Assembly: GCF_024055795.1 (NCBI RefSeq)
Contig: NZ_JAMXMY010000006.1
Location: forward strand, 186,001 to 250,000
Reading direction: 5' to 3'
From: Actinoallomurus purpureus
Lineage (GTDB): Bacteria > Actinomycetota > Actinomycetes > Streptosporangiales > Streptosporangiaceae
DNA length: 64,000 nt
The translations under genes and the position numbers were made by a program. The notes under the pieces were generated by a model. The model saw only the letters and a list, made by a program, of their open reading frames with translations, was not told the DNA's origin and ran no database searches. This document shows positions 60,426-64,000 of this stretch, piece by piece. Numbering within the stretch: the stretch's first letter is position 1; every line of letters starts with the position of its first letter.

Positions 60426-62874
60426 TGCCCGACTCCTTCCTGGGTTCCTGGTGTGGTGGTGCCGGGTCCGTCTGAGTAAGGGTGCTGTCCTGCTCCGCCT
60501 GGCGTACGGCGGCCTCGAACTCCTCGAGTTCCGAGCGGACCGCGTCGGCGTCGACGGGCCCCCGCTCGGCCGCGATCCCGCCGTCGGCCGGAGCGGCGGC
60601 CATGGCGAGTGTCGCGCCGCGTACCCGCCGCCGCAGCGGCTGCTGGCGGCCCTGCGGCGCGGGCGAGTCGTCGGGGGCGGCGTCGGTCTGCCCCACGCCG
60701 GTGCGGGCCCGGACGCGCCGGGGGAGGCCGGCCTTCGTCAACGGGGCCGCCGGCTGCTGTTCGGGGGCGGCGGGGGCCGGCACGGGCAGGGACGCGGGTG
60801 CGACGGCCTCCGGCTTGGGCCTCACCGGGAGCGCCGTCACGGTCCCGGCCGGGTCCGTGGCCGGGGACGGCGCGGGGTTTTCCGGGTTCATACTCAGCAG
60901 CAGCGCGGAGGGGATCCAGACGGTGCCGGTGATGCCACCACCCGGCGTCCGGCTCAGGGTGACGCGTATGCCCCAGCGCCGGGCGAGGGTGCCGACCACG
61001 AAGAGGCCGAGCACCTTGGTCGGTACGAGGTCGAGCCGTTCCCGGCGGATCAGCCGGGCGTTCTCCTCGGTGAGGCGTTCCGCGCTCATGCCGAGGCCGT
61101 GGTCGACGACCTCGATCAGCGCGCCGCCATCCGGGGTGATGTCGGTCCCGGGCCGGACGACCACCTCGACGGGCGCGTGGGACGGGGAGAACGTGACCGC
61201 GTTCTCCAGCAGTTCGGCGAGCATCAGCGTCAGGTCGCCGATGATGTCGGGCGTGACGGTGGCCTCTGCCCCGGACCGCAGGGACACCCGCTGGAACCCC
61301 TCGATCTGGCCGAGCGCCGCCCGGATGACGTTGGCCATGGTGGTCGGCTGGGCCTCGACGCCGGTCTCGCGGATTCCGGCGAGCAGCATCAGGCTGTCGG
61401 CGTTGCGCTGGAGGCGTACGGCGATGTGGTCGATGCGGTAGAGCCGCTCGAGGACGTCGGGGTCGGTCTCCTCGCGCTCGACGGCGTCGATCAGGATGAG
61501 CTGACGTGAGGTCAGATTGCTGACTCTGCGCCCGACGTTGCCGAACATCTCGGCGACATTGCGGCGGCTCAGCACCTGCCGCTCCAGCAGCTGGGCGGCG
61601 GTGACCTGCACCTGGTTGAACGCCTCGGCCAGCTTGCCGATCTCGTCGCGGACCGGGACCGGGATCGCCTGCGGCCGCAGCGGGGTGCTGTCGGCGGACT
61701 CGTCGTCTGAGACCCGGGCGAGTTCCTCGCCCGCCACGTCGACCACCTGCTGGGCGGTGTCGGTCAGGGTCGCCAGGGGACGGACGACCGAGCGCCGGAC
61801 CAGGACGCAGAAGGTCAGCCAGGCGACGAAGCCGAGCAGCGCCAGACCGAGTAGGACCAACGCCTTCCGCAGAGCGTTCTCAGAGACGGTCTCGGCTTGG
61901 GCGGCGATCTGCCCGATCAGCGACCGCGTGATGCCGAGGCGGGTTTCGGCCTGCCGTGTTCCGGCGGCGATCGCTTGCTGCAGCTGCTCCGGCCGCTGGC
62001 CCTGCAGGGAACTCGGATCGACCTGGAGCTCCGCGAACTGGGACGCGATGCCGTTCTGCTCGGCACTGCGCCTGATTCCGTCCAGCCTCAGGACCTGGCC
62101 TGGGGTGGCGATCTGGACGAATCGGTCGAACTGGTACTCGTAGAGCTTTTGGGCGCCGACCGCGCGGGTGAACTCGGTGATGGCGTTGGCGTCCCGGGTC
62201 TGGGCGGAGAACACACTGCTCTCGAAGGCCGCATGGGCGGCGTCGGCGCGCAGGACCGTGTTGAGCAGATTGACGACCGAGGACGACGAGGTGTCTTCGA
62301 TGCGGCCGAGCCCGATGCCGTCGATCAGATAGTCGACCGCGGAGGCGTATGCGGGGTCGATGTTGGCGGCGGGGACGTAGGTTCGCTCGAGCTTCTCGTG
62401 CAGGACGGCAAGGCCACCGATGTACTGCAGTGCCTGCGCCTCCTCCTTGCCCAGGCTCGACCCGAACGCGGAACGCACGGCGGCGACCTGCGCGTCGGTG
62501 TCCCGCTGTGCCCGGCGATAGGCGGTGGTCGACGGCAGGTCGGCTCCGGGGCGGGCCGACTCGTACTGCACGGACAGCAGGAGCGCCTGCCGGTGTTCGG
62601 CCTGGATGTCGTTGATCAGTCTCGCGACCTGCTCGCTGTCGCGCACCAGCTCCGCGGTCCGGCCGGCGGCCCGGGCCTGCTCCGCCTGACCGTCGACGCC
62701 GACGCCGAGAAGCGCGCCGACGATCGCGATGGGCAGGATCACCAAGACGTTGAGTTTCCGCCGGAACGGCCATCGGTCGAGGACGGCGCCCGCCCTTCGG
62801 CGGAACCGCGGCGTCGGGTGTCCACGCCCGGGCGGGTCGGGTGCGAGCTGCGGCTCAACTGTCTTCGCAGACAC
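60406..62874 (-). CDS. cvnA: Conservon sensor histidine-kinase-like protein (CvnA) with NIT domain
   Basis: The 822-residue protein has a first helix at about residues 30-50 (LNVLVILPIAIVGALLG), an extracellular NIT-type helical sensor (to about 325), a second helix (ALVLLGLALLGFVAWLTFCV), a HAMP-like linker (RRSVVRPLATLTDTAQQV), a DHIAVRLQRNADSLMLLAG segment in place of an H-box, and an HATPase domain (LTLMLAELLENAVTFSPSHA, EVVDHGLGMSAERL). The tail is Pro/Ala-rich. GTG 62874 is chosen because AAGGAGG lies 5 nt before it; TTG 62889 is upstream. It heads the cvnABCD operon and probably scaffolds signal input. Ligand unknown. Confidence 0.93.
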   Translation of the reverse strand: MSAKTVEPQLAPDPPGRGHPTPRFRRRAGAVLDRWPFRRKLNVLVILPIAIVGALLGVGVDGQAEQARAAGRTAELVRDSEQVARLINDIQAEHRQALLLSVQYESARPGADLPSTTAYRRAQRDTDAQVAAVRSAFGSSLGKEEAQALQYIGGLAVLHEKLERTYVPAANIDPAYASAVDYLIDGIGLGRIEDTSSSSVVNLLNTVLRADAAHAAFESSVFSAQTRDANAITEFTRAVGAQKLYEYQFDRFVQIATPGQVLRLDGIRRSAEQNGIASQFAELQVDPSSLQGQRPEQLQQAIAAGTRQAETRLGITRSLIGQIAAQAETVSENALRKALVLLGLALLGFVAWLTFCVLVRRSVVRPLATLTDTAQQVVDVAGEELARVSDDESADSTPLRPQAIPVPVRDEIGKLAEAFNQVQVTAAQLLERQVLSRRNVAEMFGNVGRRVSNLTSRQLILIDAVEREETDPDVLERLYRIDHIAVRLQRNADSLMLLAGIRETGVEAQPTTMANVIRAALGQIEGFQRVSLRSGAEATVTPDIIGDLTLMLAELLENAVTFSPSHAPVEVVVRPGTDITPDGGALIEVVDHGLGMSAERLTEENARLIRRERLDLVPTKVLGLFVVGTLARRWGIRVTLSRTPGGGITGTVWIPSALLLSMNPENPAPSPATDPAGTVTALPVRPKPEAVAPASLPVPAPAAPEQQPAAPLTKAGLPRRVRARTGVGQTDAAPDDSPAPQGRQQPLRRRVRGATLAMAAAPADGGIAAERGPVDADAVRSELEEFEAAVRQAEQDSTLTQTDPAPPHQEPRKESGSDHADR

Positions 62875-63052
62875 CCCGGCCTCCTTCAATGTGCTCTCTA
62901 GCGACGACTGGGGCGTCGTTGCCGTTGGACCGCCGGCGACCGGGGAGCGGAAGTGACCCTGTCGCAGCTCACGCCCGAATACCGGTGAACGGGATCGTGC
63001 GCCACGTGTCCGGACTGCGGGTGCAGGATGCGTAGGTTACCGCTCGCATTAT

Positions 63053-63110
63053 CGTTCACGTAGCCGTTCACGTGTTATGTCCAATGAAGAGTTGGTTACG
63101 AATCATTCGT
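63053..63110 (+). promoter_or_regulatory. CGTTCACG boxes and palindrome before the sugar-binding gene
   Basis: CGTTCACG occurs at 63053-63060 and again at 63065-63072, about one helical turn apart. ACGAAT-C-ATTCGT is a perfect palindrome at 63098-63110, and CGTGAAC follows in inverted sense. They lie about 200-250 bp before the substrate-binding protein gene, in a relatively A/T-rich stretch. The 430-bp gap between cvnA and that gene has no other gene. Confidence 0.5.
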
Positions 63111-63305
63111 GAACTATCTGCCAGCCACAGGGTTTCGTCTATTGGTACGCTCCGTCACCGCGAGCGATGCCGACCGGTGATCCGCCAACTCTTGGCGGTG
63201 TGTCGGAGGCGTCGCTTGGATCGTCGGCGGCGCCCCGACATCCCCCCAGGCACCTGGCGACTCGATCCGTCTCTCCCGCCCCTCTCGCGCCCGCGAGGAG
63301 CCCAT

Positions 63306-64000
63306 ATGCATCCTGCCCGCAAGGCGGCACTGACGTCCGCCGCGCTGCTGGCCATGGCCGTCACCGCCGTCGCCGGCTGCGACGGTGGCTCAGCCATCAC
63401 CGCGTCCCCTGCCGCCGGCTCCTCCGAACCGGGCTGCCCCACCGTCGTGGCCAACGCCAAGCAGGCCGTCGAGAAGGCCGAAGACGTCAACGCCCCCTGG
63501 ACCGGCCCAAGCACCGGGCCGAAGGCCGTCCCCGGCAAGGCCATCGTCTATGTCGCCCAGAGCATGGCCAACCCTGGCGTCGTCGGCGTCGCCCAGGGCG
63601 TCCAGGAAGCCGCCAAGGTCATCGGCTGGGAAGTCCGCGTCATCGACGGCCGGGGCACCCACGCCGGCCTCCAGGCCGCTTTCAGTCAGGCCGTCGCCCT
63701 CAAGCCCGCCGGCATCGTCATCGGGGGCTTCGACCCCAAGTCGACCTCCAAGCAGGTCGAGCGGGCCAACGCCGCCGGCATCCCCCTTATCGGCTGGCAC
63801 GCCGTCGCCAACCCCGGCACCAGCAAGGATCCGAAGCTCTTCAGCAACATCACCACCAAGGTCAAAGACGTCGCGAAGATCAGCGCCGACTGGATCATCG
63901 CCCAGTCCAACGGCCGCGCGGGCGTCGTCCTGTTCACCGACGCCTCGATCCCCTTCGCCAAGAAGAAGTCCGACCTGATCAAAACGGAGCTCGGCATCTG
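63306..64000 (+). CDS. Sugar ABC transporter substrate-binding lipoprotein (cut by window end)
   Basis: The ATG follows GCGAGGAGCC. The first 231 codons encode a lipoprotein signal (LLAMAVTAVAGC, Cys at residue 25) and a type 1 periplasmic sugar-binding fold of the RbsB kind: AIVYVAQSMANPGVVGVAQG, IGWEVRVIDGRGTHAGLQAA, FSQAVALKPAGIVIGGFDPK and AAGIPLIGWHAVANPG. Downstream permease and ATPase genes are expected beyond the window. Codon use is strikingly C-ending (GCC, GTC, AAG), suggesting good expression or a different origin. The 3' end is not seen. Confidence 0.85.
   Translation, partial: MHPARKAALTSAALLAMAVTAVAGCDGGSAITASPAAGSSEPGCPTVVANAKQAVEKAEDVNAPWTGPSTGPKAVPGKAIVYVAQSMANPGVVGVAQGVQEAAKVIGWEVRVIDGRGTHAGLQAAFSQAVALKPAGIVIGGFDPKSTSKQVERANAAGIPLIGWHAVANPGTSKDPKLFSNITTKVKDVAKISADWIIAQSNGRAGVVLFTDASIPFAKKKSDLIKTELGI

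Overview
The window is a high-GC actinomycete chromosome segment. The evidence is a complete cvnABCD conservon, an XRE(DUF5753)/DUF397 pair, a GerW-like gene, many Tat or lipoprotein exports and frequent GTG starts. A Streptosporangiales/Thermomonosporaceae-type host is my inference. I see no rRNA, tRNA, CRISPR array or intact phage. About fifty genes look real; several others are truncated or frameshifted, so this is a reshuffled accessory region with scattered housekeeping genes.

Layout. 0.2-2.3 kb: small membrane proteins and a CopC-type gene pair. 2.5-5.6 kb: secreted NamZ-like muramidase and a serine beta-lactamase-like hydrolase. 5.6-7.9 kb: anti-sigma-type ATPase, XRE regulator, short DUF397 gene and decayed ISAs1-type transposase pieces, all bounded by a 40-bp direct repeat that copies the 3' end of the hydrolase gene. 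8-10 kb: yybP-ykoY-like riboswitch with a TerC-family gene, then a HigB/HigA-type toxin-antitoxin pair. 10-13.5 kb: tex, a PPOX-fold protein and DUF2277. 13.6-16.9 kb: a large CbxX/CfqX AAA+ protein with an unusual N-terminus, a GerW-like gene, and a second copy of the AAA gene's last 60 bases.

17-26 kb: clpP paralogue with a broken dienelactone-hydrolase-like gene and a divergent LysR gene; an alpha-galactosidase apparently co-transcribed with a Tat-exported PaoABC-type molybdenum oxidoreductase; DUF1059. 26-30 kb: Ada-AlkA and Ogt DNA alkylation repair, an MFS exporter and an MBL-fold fragment. 30-35 kb: cation exchanger, Ppx/GppA, Hsp15-like S4 protein, tandem repeats and a PQQ-propeller lipoprotein. 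35-41 kb: leaderless CHAP plus GH25 lysin pair, a LacI gene broken by an exact 8-bp duplication, and a large secreted lectin-bearing hydrolase. 41-44.7 kb: two head-to-head genes that both lack N-termini, a ZIP transporter under a DtxR/IdeR-like box, and an NlpC/P60 hydrolase behind a c-di-AMP (ydaO) riboswitch.

45-58 kb: TetR-controlled DUF2218/hydrolase operon, BlaI/M56 pair beside DUF305 and DUF6153 proteins, an MFS-MFS-hydrolase operon divergent from AraC, a medium-chain reductase and a dehalogenase-like hydrolase. 58.9-62.9 kb: conservon. The window ends inside a sugar-binding lipoprotein gene.

The observations most worth following are the two cases of duplicated gene 3' ends, the multi-module AAA+ protein, the deletion junction near 41.7 kb, the LacI frameshift, and the metal- and nucleotide-responsive leaders and boxes. 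No single element here is proven to be a new system; the AAA+/GerW locus is the best candidate.
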